The position numbers and the translations under genes were made by a program. From Escarpia spicata (lineage: Eukaryota > Annelida > Polychaeta > Sabellida > Siboglinidae), in NCBI GenBank assembly GCA_963995525.1, contig OZ023210.1, forward strand, positions 23,947,726 to 24,011,725: DNA of 64,000 nt. Direction: 5' to 3'. The notes under the pieces were generated by a model. The model worked only from the letters and a program-made list of their open reading frames with translations. It did no database searches and had not been told where the DNA came from. This document shows, piece after piece, positions 1-7,496 of the stretch. How positions within the stretch are numbered: position 1 is the first letter of the stretch; each line of letters opens with the position of its first letter.

Positions 1-398
1 CGTTCACACACAAACACATATATACACGCATACACGCATGCACGCATGCACGCATGCACGCATGCACACATGCACACTCGCACACATGCACTCATACACA
101 CATACACACATACACACATACACACATACACACATACAGACAAACATGCATACATGCATACATGCATACATGCATACATGCATACATGCATGCATGCATA
201 CATACATTCACACATAAATACATACATAAATATATGCATGCATACATGCATTCATACATACATACATACATACGTACATACATACATACATACGTACGTA
301 CGTACACACACACACACAAACACACATACATACATACATACACACATATATACATACCGACAGACATACAAACAGACAGACAAACAGACAGACATACA

Positions 399-480
<82 letters not shown>

Positions 481-505
481 CACACACACACATACATATA
501 TACAT
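1..505. repeat. Compound microsatellite (CA, CATA, CATG, CAGA, CACG)
   Basis: The tract is made of adjoining simple repeats. Mixed ACAC/GCATGC/CATA units fill about 1-240. CATA and CGTA tetramers run to about 305, and CAGA/CAAA tetramers lie at about 358-400. A nearly pure CA run covers about 401-449, a CACG run about 449-468, and CA again to about 491. The six-frame reading frames here are alternating His/Thr/Tyr or Cys/Val strings that follow from the repeat and are not genes. The C-rich and G-rich strands are strongly asymmetric. Confidence 0.97.
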
Positions 506-1317
506 TTTCTCCATTATAATTATATGTAATTATTGGTGTCGTATGTACACTGCTGCGTCAGTAGAGTCACCTAGCACACTAATCCTTATCCATTTGGTCT
601 TACCTTTTTCAGCCTATGGCACTGATCGGTGAAGCAAAATAAACAACGAATTAATATTGATTTCATGTGGCATACGCTCGATTGTTGCTCTTTTTTATAT
701 AATATATATCAGTACTATTATTCCCCGCATCACAAAGTATCAATTAATTACTTGCTATATACCACATGTGCGCCAAGTCTGATGGTTTTTATCCCTACGT
801 TTTATGCGGTTTCTTAAAGCAATTGTTTGTAAGCTGATATACCTTCAAGATGTATTGTATCAAAACGTGATATTTTCCAATATGTACATTCTCTGTCACT
901 TATTGATTGCATTTTAAGCATAATTGTGTCTTATATGCGAAAAATAGCCGATAAATAATTGTGTTTACACGAATAATTTCGAGCTTGTTGTCACTTCGAT
1001 GATTAATTACGCAGCCCGAGTATAAGTCTGCACCCTTGCTCAGTGAAGCACACTTTTAAATCAATCCATCTGACGTGGGCTTCCGCCATATTCACTCTCC
1101 GTTCATTCCATAGATTGTCCCTTTCTCTACCTTTCGTTGAGAAATCCGTCACATAAACAGTATTAGGGCTAAACTTTTACATTTCCAAGTGTATTAACAT
1201 GGGAAAGATAATGTTTGCTTCCAAATCCGATTTTCGAAGCGTTTAACGTGGACCGGAATGACAATGTCTATGTCTTTAACGTAACATACAAGCTTCATTT
1301 TGGACAGGTAACAAGAG
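506..1317. other. AT-rich non-genic DNA
   Basis: I see no convincing exon, RNA gene or mobile element here. The longest reading frame (about 62 codons near 629-817) is rich in Tyr, Ile and Phe, as expected from AT-rich DNA, and has no recognisable motif. Confidence 0.6.
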
Positions 1318-1425
1318 GTGGCCATCTTGTATTCGCTTGACACGGCAGCCATCTTGGATTTCTCTAACAACTAACTGTGGGTGGCCATGTTGGATTTATC
1401 TGATAAAAGCGGCGACCTTGGATGT
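1318..1425 (+). repeat. Degenerate repeat of GCCATCTTGGATT-like motifs
   Basis: Three clear copies of GCCATSTTG lie at 1321, 1348 and 1384, and a fourth weaker copy (GACCTTGGAT) near 1413. Two copies continue into GGATTT. The spacings of about 27, 36 and 29 bp suggest an old tandem repeat. The reverse complement, CAAGATGGC, is the core recognised by the zinc-finger factor YY1 in animals, so a binding-site cluster is an alternative reading. Repeats with this motif are also common in invertebrate intergenic DNA. Confidence 0.5.
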
Positions 1426-1770
1426 GTACTGACTAAACATGAAGGACGCTAGGGGAATCATCGGTAATAAGATCACCAATTATGACTTCACGCTTATTAT
1501 ACGTAGTCCATCACACGCAGCCCTCTGTAGCATGATACAGGAGATATGTAGACGAGCTGATAAGTGTGTCCAGTGTGTTCATTAATCACACGTGTCCAGT
1601 TTCTGCGACTGACCTGTAGTCTACTACATATAATTAGCACCTGAGCAGAGAGACGCGTGACTGCTCCGTTTAAGAGGTGTGTCAGGAGCGCTTCCTGTTT
1701 CTCTTTAGTATAAAATGAGGCGTAGTCACCAAGAATAATAAGTATTTTTAGAAGAGGAAGACAAATTATT
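1426..1770. other. Non-genic DNA with one isolated TATA-like motif
   Basis: No gene is apparent. A TATAAAA motif at 1709-1715 lies 60 bp upstream of the SINE, but no coding exon or initiator-like context follows it, so it is not called a promoter. A TTTTTAGAAGA string at 1745-1755 recurs at 2118-2128 and may be the target-site duplication of the SINE. Confidence 0.4.
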
Positions 1771-2116
1771 TGTGGAGCGCAATGGTGCAGTCGCTAGAAC
1801 ACCGGTCTCTCAATCGAGTGACTCCGGGTTCGAATCCTGCGCTGTCGTGTTGAACCATGGGCAAGTTCGTTCAATATACGTTACTCCAATTCAATTAACT
1901 GTATGGATGACCTGACAATGGTGGGAATTACTTCCTAGCTGCAGACAGTGGTGGATATTTGTGTACGAATAGTATTCGCGCATTAATTGCAACGTGGCTG
2001 AATGCTTTCCTGAGACGTCGGTATGGTGTCCGATTGAACAGGTCTGCCAGGGAATAAGGTGTAAAGCGCCCTGAGCAGTCCTAAGGACTGGATATTGCAT
2101 TATATAAGAACTTGTC
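1771..2116 (+). mobile_element. tRNA-derived SINE, near full length
   Basis: The 5' part has RNA polymerase III internal promoter boxes: an A-box-like TGGTGCAGTCG at 1783-1793 and a perfect B box GGTTCGAATCC at 1827-1837. The spacing of 44 bp is typical of tRNA-derived SINEs. The body continues for about 280 bp. The 3' tail has GTAAAGCGCCCTGAG, a perfect hairpin CAGTCCTAAGGACTG at 2076-2090, then GCATTATATAAGAAC. That tail resembles the GCGCTATATAA-type ends that many animal SINEs share with L2/CR1-group LINEs, which supply their reverse transcriptase. An 11-bp direct repeat, TTTTTAGAAGA, at 1745-1755 and 2118-2128 may be the target duplication, though it leaves about 16 unexplained bases before the A-box side. 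It is not a functional tRNA because no cloverleaf 3' half follows the B box. A diverged copy lies at 3572-3745 on the other strand. Confidence 0.85.
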
Positions 2117-2296
2117 TTTTTTAGAAGAATGTGACAGCAAATGATTTTAAGGTAACTTTTGAGTGCTGAATCCAGGGATCAATGTTGGAAAACTGTGAGG
2201 TGATTAGCACTCTGAGTAAAAAACGATTTACCACTGAAAGTTCGAAAACACCGTTTTCGTAGCATACTATAGTTATTGTTCCCCTCTCGGATAAAA

Positions 2297-2620
2297 ATGC
2301 GTGCGATACTGGTTCTCGGTTTCCTTTTTCTTTTTCTTTTCACTGTTTTTGCACAGTTGTCTCAACCAGCCGTCTCCTCTCCCTGCTATCTCTCATTCTC
2401 CACTAATCTCCCAATCACTGCGAATCTCCCGTTGTACAAATCCCCCATGTCAGTCTTATTCCAGTTTAATAATGATCACATTATAAATACAGACACGAGA
2501 CAATGGGAGAAGGATATGGAGGAATGGTTGGGAGCAGACGTCTGGCGAGTTGGGAGACTGGCAAACGAAAGAGCTGTTTATAGACAATCCATCAAGGCTG
2601 CAACGTCTGGAAATGGATAA
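2297..2620 (+). pseudogene. Open frame whose 3' half resembles a non-LTR retrotransposon C-terminus
   Basis: The frame is open from ATG at 2297 to TAA at 2618-2620 (107 codons). The last 40 or so codons (about 2485-2617) read QWEKDMEEWLGADVW, then RLANERAVYRQSIKAATSG. This matches the W-x-x-D-I-x-x-W-x-G...A-x-x-R-x-x-W/Y-R pattern at the end of RTE/Jockey-like LINE polyproteins. An AATAAA follows at 2633-2638. The N-terminal Leu/Phe run looks like a signal peptide but is the translation of a pyrimidine tract that ends in TTTTTGCACAG, a good 3' splice-site shape, so secretion should not be inferred. No reverse-transcriptase domain is present upstream. Most likely this is a LINE remnant. A real terminal exon starting near 2355 is the main alternative. 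Confidence 0.4.
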
Positions 2621-2638
2621 GCAAACCCAATCAATAAA

Positions 2639-3211
2639 TACATCAATTGTTTCCTAATAAACTCACACGTACCAACCCTTAATGACCTAAGCTTGTAAGT
2701 CCGTACAATCGCAAACGTTTCTGTGATCTCCTCTTCCACATCGAGGATAGCTAGTTACCATGGGACAGCACTTCATTGTGTGTTCGAATTAAAAGAACAA
2801 AATTATCATGTTCACCGTAGGGTGAGAATCGTTACATACAAATATTTCACGTGACAATAGGAAAAAAAAGTCCATACGTTTCCTATCAAGCTGGGCTGTA
2901 CTGCACATCTTTTGGTGAGATCATAGTAGACACGTATGCGTGTTATAGTAATTTTAATGACGCATCTAATGACTGATCCCATTGGTACGACGACTACGTT
3001 TCTATACGTATAAAATGGTGATAGATTCGGATCTTGTCGTGTGTAATCTACCAGGACGCTGCTGCCAAAGGTAAACAGCGGTTTTTTTAAAAGAAGGTCA
3101 TCATCATCTGCCGAATTCAGCGGGTCATCAGTAAACACCGGCTCGTCGACGATTTACTTGTGTTCTGATTATGCGTGACTGAAGAAACCTCGTCACTGTT
3201 TTGTCGCTAAT
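2639..3211. other. Non-genic DNA, nothing recognised
   Basis: A 108-codon reading frame exists on the minus strand (2812-3138), but it has no recognisable domain, no splice or poly(A) context and ordinary AT-rich composition. I treat it as chance. Confidence 0.45.
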
Positions 3212-3343
3212 GGCGGTCATTCACTCGGTACCCGGCAGTCATTGACTCAATACCGGGCGGTCATTGACTCGGTTTCCGGCGGTCATTGAATTAATACACC
3301 GCGGTCATTGATTTTGACTCGGTACCCTACGGTCATTAATTTG
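3212..3343 (+). repeat. 22-bp tandem repeat, six units
   Basis: The motif GGCGGTCATTGACTCGGTACC starts at 3212, 3234, 3256, 3278 and 3300, which is exactly 22 bp apart. A sixth unit begins at 3328 after 6 extra bases (GATTTT-like insertion in unit five). The units vary at a few positions (GGCAGTC at 3234, AATTAATAC in the fourth), while the GGTCATT core is kept in all but one. It is a short, moderately diverged minisatellite. Confidence 0.85.
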
Positions 3344-3345
3344 TC

Positions 3346-3571
3346 AGTAACGGTTCATGCACTAGCTTTGGAGCAATGTAACTGCACCTCCTCCGAGTAC
3401 GCAATGTCCACTCCCTTCTTTTTATCATCATTTGCAGATCTATAGTTGTTGATCTATGAGTTATGTGTGTTGCATGTTCAATTATTCATTGTGTTTCATA
3501 TTAAATGGTGTCACTATCATCAACACAAACCATCGGTAAAGGACACGTTCAAGGTAAAGGTAAATATACAA
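3346..3571. other. Short non-genic stretch before the second SINE
   Basis: No gene or repeat is recognised beyond ordinary AT-rich sequence. Confidence 0.45.
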
Positions 3572-3745
3572 TATACACAAATACCCATCACTGTCCACAG
3601 CCAGGTACTCAATCACACAGCGGGGTGAACTGGAGCAAAGTATATTGAACGAACTGACCCAAGGTTTGACACGGCAGCACAGGATTCGAACCTGAGTCCG
3701 ATGCTTTATTCACTGCGGCACCACGCTTCACGTTCACGCTTTCAC
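3572..3745 (-). mobile_element. 3'-truncated tRNA-derived SINE, same family as 1771-2116
   Basis: Read on the minus strand, a B box GGTTCGAATCC lies at 3692-3682 and an A-box-like TGGTGCCGCAGTG at 3723-3711. Downstream, TTCGTTCAATATAC, then CTCCARTTCA, and later GACAGTGRTGGRTATTTGTGTA match the plus-strand SINE closely and in the same order. Similarity stops at about 3572, so the 3' half with the GCGCC...TATATAA tail is missing. The element sits back to back with the LINE fragment that starts about 65 bp away. The family assignment is seen directly from the alignment of the two copies. No RepeatMasker name can be given. Confidence 0.8.
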
Positions 3746-3810
3746 AACCTGACTCCGTCGGATGAGACTGATTAGAAGACTCATATTCGGTCACGGACAC
3801 CGAACCAGAA

Positions 3811-4500
3811 ACGTTTCACCAACAAAAAACAGGCACACCGTTTACCAACAACAACATAAACAAAACTGTCATTAGCAACCAATACATGCTTCATGGTCAA
3901 ACACTAGAAACTGTTTCACAGGTCAAATATCTTGGTGTAACCATAGCCTCAGATCTCCGGTGGAATGCCCACATAAATAACATTTGTCTAAAAGCAAATA
4001 GATCACTAGGCTTCCTCCGCAGAAATTTCAAAGTTCCGTCAATTCAAATAAAAACTCAGGCCTACTTCACCTTTGTCAGACCCATCGTGGAGAACAGATG
4101 TACTGTCTGGGATCCCTATACCCTTACACAAATAAACAAACTAGAAATGATTCAACGCCGTGCAGCCCGATATGTCTTATATCGCCACCACAATACCTCC
4201 AGTGTAACAGACATGCTCCAGACATTAGGATGGAGATCCCTATCAGACAGAAGAACCGATGCAAAACTATGTATGATGTACAAGATAGCAAATGGCCTAG
4301 TGGGTATACCAGCAAATCAATACCTTATTCCTATAAACGTAGTCACTAGAAAACAACATTCCTTATCTTACCTTATCCCTCACTCCAGATGCAACTACCA
4401 CTTGTATTCTTTTTTCCCCAGTACCATTCGACTTTGGAATTCCCTCCCTCAATATATTGTAAATCAAAACATCCAGACTTTGCACTACCCCATGTTTTAG
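3811..4500 (+). pseudogene. C-terminal part of a LINE reverse transcriptase
   Basis: The product would be the thumb and C-terminal region of a non-LTR retrotransposon reverse transcriptase, which copies element RNA into DNA at the insertion site. The frame is open from upstream of the first ATG (3886) to TAG at 4498-4500. Residues before that ATG (about 3811-3885) still fit the family, so the ATG is not a true start. The hallmark YLGVTIASDLRWNAHI is followed by LGFLRRNF, then FVRPIVENRCTVWDPY, KLEMIQRRAARYVL, LGWRSLSDRRTDAKLCMMYK and finally FFPSTIRLWNSLP. These are the usual post-catalytic motifs of CR1/Jockey-like enzymes. The catalytic YADD block and the endonuclease are missing, so this copy cannot move by itself. 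No internal stop or frameshift is seen in the retained part, which suggests a fairly young insertion. Confidence 0.85.
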
Positions 4501-4661
4501 ACGTTAACAAGTTCTTCTGCCCGTATTTCTGTTTATTTACACAATAATTTGTGTTCTTATATATATCTAAAAACAAACAACAAATTTCCTGTTCGCCTGC
4601 TATGCCACGGCACCGCCTGTATCCTCAACATGTTGAGGCTAGGCGTGTATCGGAAGAAGAA
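3811..4661 (+). mobile_element. 5'-truncated non-LTR retrotransposon (CR1/Jockey-like LINE) with 3' UTR
   Basis: The element contains the end of a reverse-transcriptase polyprotein (to TAG at 4498-4500) and about 160 bp of 3' UTR. The UTR carries a perfect 16-bp palindrome, CCTCAACATGTTGAGG, at 4623-4638. It ends in GGCGTGTATCGGAAGAAGAA at about 4642-4661, a hairpin plus short GAA-rich tail of the kind that ends CR1-like LINEs in invertebrates. The 5' truncation is typical of incomplete target-primed reverse transcription. No target-site duplication was found. Confidence 0.8.
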
Positions 4662-5171
4662 CATGTCTGACTCAGACTCAACTTATACTTTCGAAAATAA
4701 TATTAATAATGCCGGTTTTTGTAATAATTACATATCATAACGCTTCGCATTAAGGCAAGCTGATAATCTGGGCTAATTGTACACTAATTGTTTCGGTCTT
4801 TCTGTGTGCAGTCTCTCGAATTATCAGATATTTTAGACGTTTACACCGAAACACCTTAGCTTCTTACACGAATTGTTAGCCGTTGACCTTCCGCTGTGCC
4901 TTTGTTTGGAGTCGGACGTAAAATACGTGTTCGAATATCAGGTACGACGTCGACGAACTAGATTTGATGTAATCTGGCAATGAAAGTACATAAAGCAGGG
5001 GGTGCTTGTTTCTTTTTTAATATTTTGGTATTGAAATTGCGTTAAAACAATCGAATTCCGAATTTATTTTTCTATGGAAAGTGCAAGTAGCTCCAACAAA
5101 ATATAAAATGTAGTCTTACTCATGTGACTCATCATAAAGGTCCAAGCCCAAAAATCGAACGGTCATTCTAT
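4662..5171. other. AT-rich non-genic DNA
   Basis: No exon, RNA gene or repeat is recognised. Confidence 0.5.
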
Positions 5172-5197
5172 CACGTGTGTTACGTGTGGCACGTGTG
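5172..5197 (+). promoter_or_regulatory. Three 9-bp-phased ACGTGTG motifs with two E-boxes
   Basis: ACGTGTG occurs at 5173, 5182 and 5191, exactly 9 bp apart. The first and third copies form CACGTG E-boxes (5172-5177 and 5190-5195), a class bound by bHLH proteins in animals. A short tandem repeat is an equally good explanation, and no promoter is evident nearby. Confidence 0.3.
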
Positions 5198-5359
5198 TTT
5201 TGTCGCGTACTTTACGTTATTCGTACCGGCGTCGGGTCTACATATCAATTAAGAAAATATCAACAGAATTGAGTGAATTAGGAACTAATTAAAATTCATG
5301 TCATTATTTTAAATCGTGAAATAAATCAGGTGTCCTTCTACTGAGGTGTGAGTCAATAG

Positions 5360-5423
5360 TAACGGTATCAGTAATGGTAGCGGTAGCGGTAACGGTAGCG
5401 GTAGCGGTAACAGTAGCTGTAGC
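5360..5423 (+). repeat. GGTARC hexamer microsatellite
   Basis: About ten imperfect copies of GGTAGC/GGTAAC lie in a row, with the purest part at 5376-5410. The ends decay into AGTAGC/TGTAGC. Confidence 0.85.
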
Positions 5424-6030
5424 AAAAACAACAGCAGTATCATTCCATATAGTTGTCAAATCGGCACAGTGCCATCATTTATACTCGAAGTATGTCGACT
5501 AGTGTTGCACTCGTGTATTGCACGTTGCACCAGCAGGAAGGAACGACTAAGTACTGCAGCTTACGATGTCTTACAAGTTTCACCCGTCTGTTCTATTTTT
5601 GTCTAATCCTAAGGCAATTAATTAACATGTCCTGATGGATAGAAATGTGATACCGGATTAGGTTCTGCAACAAGGTTTTATTCAGAAGAATATTCCGATC
5701 CGCCGCTTCCCATTAGATATTTGTGATAATTAAGTCGAGTAGTGATTAACTTATGTTTGGCTCATTAAAAGATAGTCAGCTACAATTTAGTGCATTTATT
5801 TCCCCATTAAATGTGTAACCATTCGATTGGGTTTTAATTAACTCGCGCCTGCTTTATTTAGAACTAGTACAAGGAAATGCGAGTAATTAGCCTTCTCAAC
5901 GTGTATTGGGAAATTAAATTGGATTATGTTTATCTCACATTAGGAAAATGATTGCGTCTAAGAATACGAAAAAAGGGTTAATTCAATAGTTAACGAAACG
6001 ACGGGTGTACTGTTAAACACTTTTCTGCAG
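5424..6030. other. Non-genic or intronic DNA upstream of the P2X7-like exon
   Basis: No earlier exon of the P2X7-like gene was recognised. The stretch ends in a good 3' splice site: a pyrimidine-rich run followed by CTGCAG at 6025-6030. A 60-codon frame at 5453-5635 has no recognisable feature. Confidence 0.45.
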
Positions 6031-6247
6031 GCTTGCCTGGACTTTTTATCGGCGTGTTTCGGGTGCCAGCATGTGGAGACAACAATGCCGTGCGGCATTA
6101 TGCCTACCACCAGTTCGTTCTGTCGCGACATGGCAAGCTGGGAACGGGTAACCGACATGTTATTCCCAGCTGTTGTGTAAATTTAGGCCGACATTTCCGA
6201 GTGCAAGTGGACAGTACACTGGGATCAAAGTTCATATATTAGGTTGA
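6031..6247 (+). pseudogene. Terminal exon encoding a P2X7-type cytoplasmic (ballast) domain, with a frameshift
   Basis: In vertebrate P2X7 receptors this C-terminal cytoplasmic domain is Cys-rich and metal-binding and gives the channel its special signalling. In invertebrates the domain also occurs in proteins that lack the channel. Here the first frame (6033 onward) gives RHYAYHQFVLSRHGKLG and then VIPSCC. From RH to SCC it is 28 residues, the same length as RHCAYRCYATWRF...ILPSCC of mammalian P2X7. The next expected block, F-P-x-x-x-G-Q-Y-x-G-x-K, is present as FPSASGQYTGIK, but in another frame (about 6181-6247, TGA at 6245-6247). Between them, at about 6178, roughly 4 nt are missing where the family has R/V-W. 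Staying in the first frame would instead end at TAG 6240-6242 with an unrelated tail. A good acceptor (TTTTCTGCAG) precedes 6031 and AATAAA follows at 6265. The exon is either a decaying copy or a sequence error in a live gene. No upstream exons were found. Confidence 0.75.
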
Positions 6248-6264
6248 AATCATTACTTGTCACG

Positions 6265-6270
6265 AATAAA
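6265..6270 (+). terminator. Poly(A) signal AATAAA of the P2X7-like exon
   Basis: AATAAA lies 18 bp after the TGA of the second frame. It overlaps the start of the palindrome AAAGTGTGTACACTTT at 6268-6283. Confidence 0.55.
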
Positions 6271-6328
6271 GTGTGTACACTTTATATAACCACACATCAT
6301 AAGGTAACCATGATAATTTGAAAATTAA

Positions 6329-6334
6329 TTTATT
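6329..6334 (-). terminator. Poly(A) signal AATAAA of the minus-strand gene
   Basis: On the minus strand AATAAA lies 67 nt beyond the stop codon at 6403-6401. It faces the plus-strand signal at 6265-6270 with 58 bp between them, as in tail-to-tail genes. Confidence 0.5.
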
Positions 6335-6400
6335 AGTTAGTTTGGTATTAAATAAACAAAGGTTGCATAACATTTCAATTACTCATTTTTAACTTCCATC

Positions 6401-6512
6401 TTAGGCATGTTTCTTTTTTCCAAATCGGGTTTGATGCCTCGCCACTAGATCTGCTGTTGGTGGTGTGTTGGCGCAAGTGTTGCGCGGGTCATCAGATATA
6501 AGTCCACACTTC
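6401..6512 (-). CDS. Predicted last coding exon of an unrecognised minus-strand gene
   Basis: On the minus strand the acceptor CCAG|G (AG at 6514-6513) opens an exon of 1 + 37 codons ending in TAA at 6403-6401. It reads KCGLISDDPRNTCANTPPT, then ADLVARHQTRFGKKKHA. The sequence is polar, with two Cys and a basic end. The single leading base completes an Arg codon with the two trailing bases of the exon at 6922-6812, so the frame is kept across the join. AATAAA follows at 6334-6329. A perfect 15-bp palindrome (GCGCAAGTGTTGCGC, 6471-6485) lies within it. I do not recognise the family. The pyrimidine tract before the acceptor is weak, so this is an exon prediction from phase, composition and 3' end signals only. 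Confidence 0.45.
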
Positions 6513-6811
6513 CTGGCTTATGGTCAAAATCTAGGAACTATTTGAATGTAGCCTAAGTACCAAGAACCGTTTACACCTTCCACTGGGGATGTATTTGGGG
6601 GATAATGCCAGATGCGTTATTAATTTCGAGAAACACATTCATCTACAGCAATTTGAGAAACATAATTGACGTTTAAGTATTACTGTGTAGGTGAACACTT
6701 AGCGTAATATTTCATGGTGGTTGTCCACGAAAACTTTGTGCTCATACTAAATTAAACTCTCTTCTAATTCCCCATTTCTTTCATCTTATGTTGCCTAATA
6801 GTAATGTGTAC

Positions 6812-6922
6812 CTTTCAGTGACACTGATGTCAAGCTCGTATGAAGCATCCACATTGGATGGTGGTGGTAGCCATGAATCATCATCGTCACCCTCCTCACT
6901 GTCTTCATCGGATGACAGGGAG
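6812..6922 (-). CDS. Predicted internal exon, acidic, of the same minus-strand gene
   Basis: The acceptor TTTGTTTGTAG|C (AG at 6924-6923) and donor GAAAG|GTACAC (GT at 6811-6810) bound a 111-bp exon. It has one leading base, 36 open codons and two trailing bases, so it could be skipped without changing frame. The peptide begins SLSSDEDSEEGDDDDSW, continues LPPPSNVDASYELDISVTE, and is probably disordered. Acidic runs of this kind occur in many nuclear and transposase-related proteins, which is not enough to assign a function. Clear codon-like composition and fitting phases on both sides support it. Other frames are partly open too, so it is not certain. Confidence 0.45.
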
Positions 6923-7204
6923 CTACAAACAAATACTTATTAAATCAATACATCTTTAGTTTAGTAGTTTAATATGTTTAAACTACACAAATTGGTATAA
7001 TGGGATGTGATAAAATATTAACTAAATTTTTTGTTTTAATGTCAACCACATAACTCATATAAAACTGAAACAAACCATGCATAATATAATGGCTTATGTT
7101 ATATGTAGAAATTAGACTAGAATAGTATACCATAACTTTGCAGTGAAGCAGTAACGACAGTTATATAAAAACGCAACTGTGAAAACCTACCAACAGAGAT
7201 ATAC

Positions 7205-7270
7205 ATGAAGTCTGGTTTGTGTGATGGGCCTGCCATTGGTGAAGGTATGGATGAAGATCCTGGCACCACA
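7205..7270 (-). CDS. Predicted exon at the edge of the satellite array
   Basis: On the minus strand this frame reads VVPGSSSIPSPMAGPSHKPDF. A donor at CTTCAT|GTATAT (GT at 7204-7203) leaves two bases that join the next exon (6922) as an Ile codon, so the phase fits. The donor is not strong. The alternative GTTG|GTAGGT (7190-7189) is stronger, but in this frame it does not join to the acidic frame; another frame through it would. The upstream acceptor would be CACTGCACAG|T, with AG at 7272-7271, which is the first base or two of the satellite. On its 5' side only satellite sequence is visible, so any earlier exons lie more than 56 kb away or are lost. Confidence 0.3.
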
Positions 7271-7272
7271 CT

Positions 7273-7496
7273 GTGCAGTGAGTGTGCTACTCTCACTATC
7301 ACCACCTACTGCACTGGCAAGGTGGTTCTGAGGTTGGAGAGTTAGGGCCAACTCCATTCTCTGCAGTTAGTGTGCATTTCGCACTATCACCACCTACTGC
7401 ACTGGCAAGGTGGTTCTGAGGTTGGAGAGTTGGGGCCAACCCCATTCTCTGCAGTTAGTGTGCATTTCGCACTATCACTACCTACTGCACTGGCAA
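7273..7496 (+). repeat. Left-edge units of the satellite, diverged
   Basis: A partial unit (7273-7320) is followed by two full units (7321-7408 and 7409-7496). Both carry GCATTTCGC where inner units have GCTATTCGC, and the first also has GAGTTAGGG and CAACTCC. Private changes at the margin are expected where an array is no longer homogenised. The edge itself is CACTGTGCAGTGAG in place of CTCTCTGCAGTGAG. Confidence 0.85.

Noticed and set aside
46..632. Long His/Thr and Cys/Val open frames at the left end
   Set aside because: They are translations of CA/CATA microsatellite DNA.
1709..1715. TATAAAA as a core promoter
   Set aside because: No exon or initiator context downstream. Such motifs are common in AT-rich DNA.
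1771..1850. A functional tRNA gene
   Set aside because: A and B boxes are present, but no matching acceptor stem or mature 3' end follows. The body and tail are those of a SINE.
1891..2100. 69-codon minus-strand frame
   Set aside because: It is antisense to the SINE body.
2812..3138. 108-codon minus-strand frame
   Set aside because: No domain, no splice or poly(A) context, and codon content typical of chance frames.
5958..6158. 66-codon minus-strand frame
   Set aside because: It is the shadow of the P2X7-like exon, which has family motifs on the plus strand.
7117..7305. Continuous 62-codon minus-strand gene across the array edge
   Set aside because: Its start is satellite sequence at a GTG codon, and its end reads through the likely intron (7204-6923). 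Only the part at 7270-7205 is kept as a possible exon.
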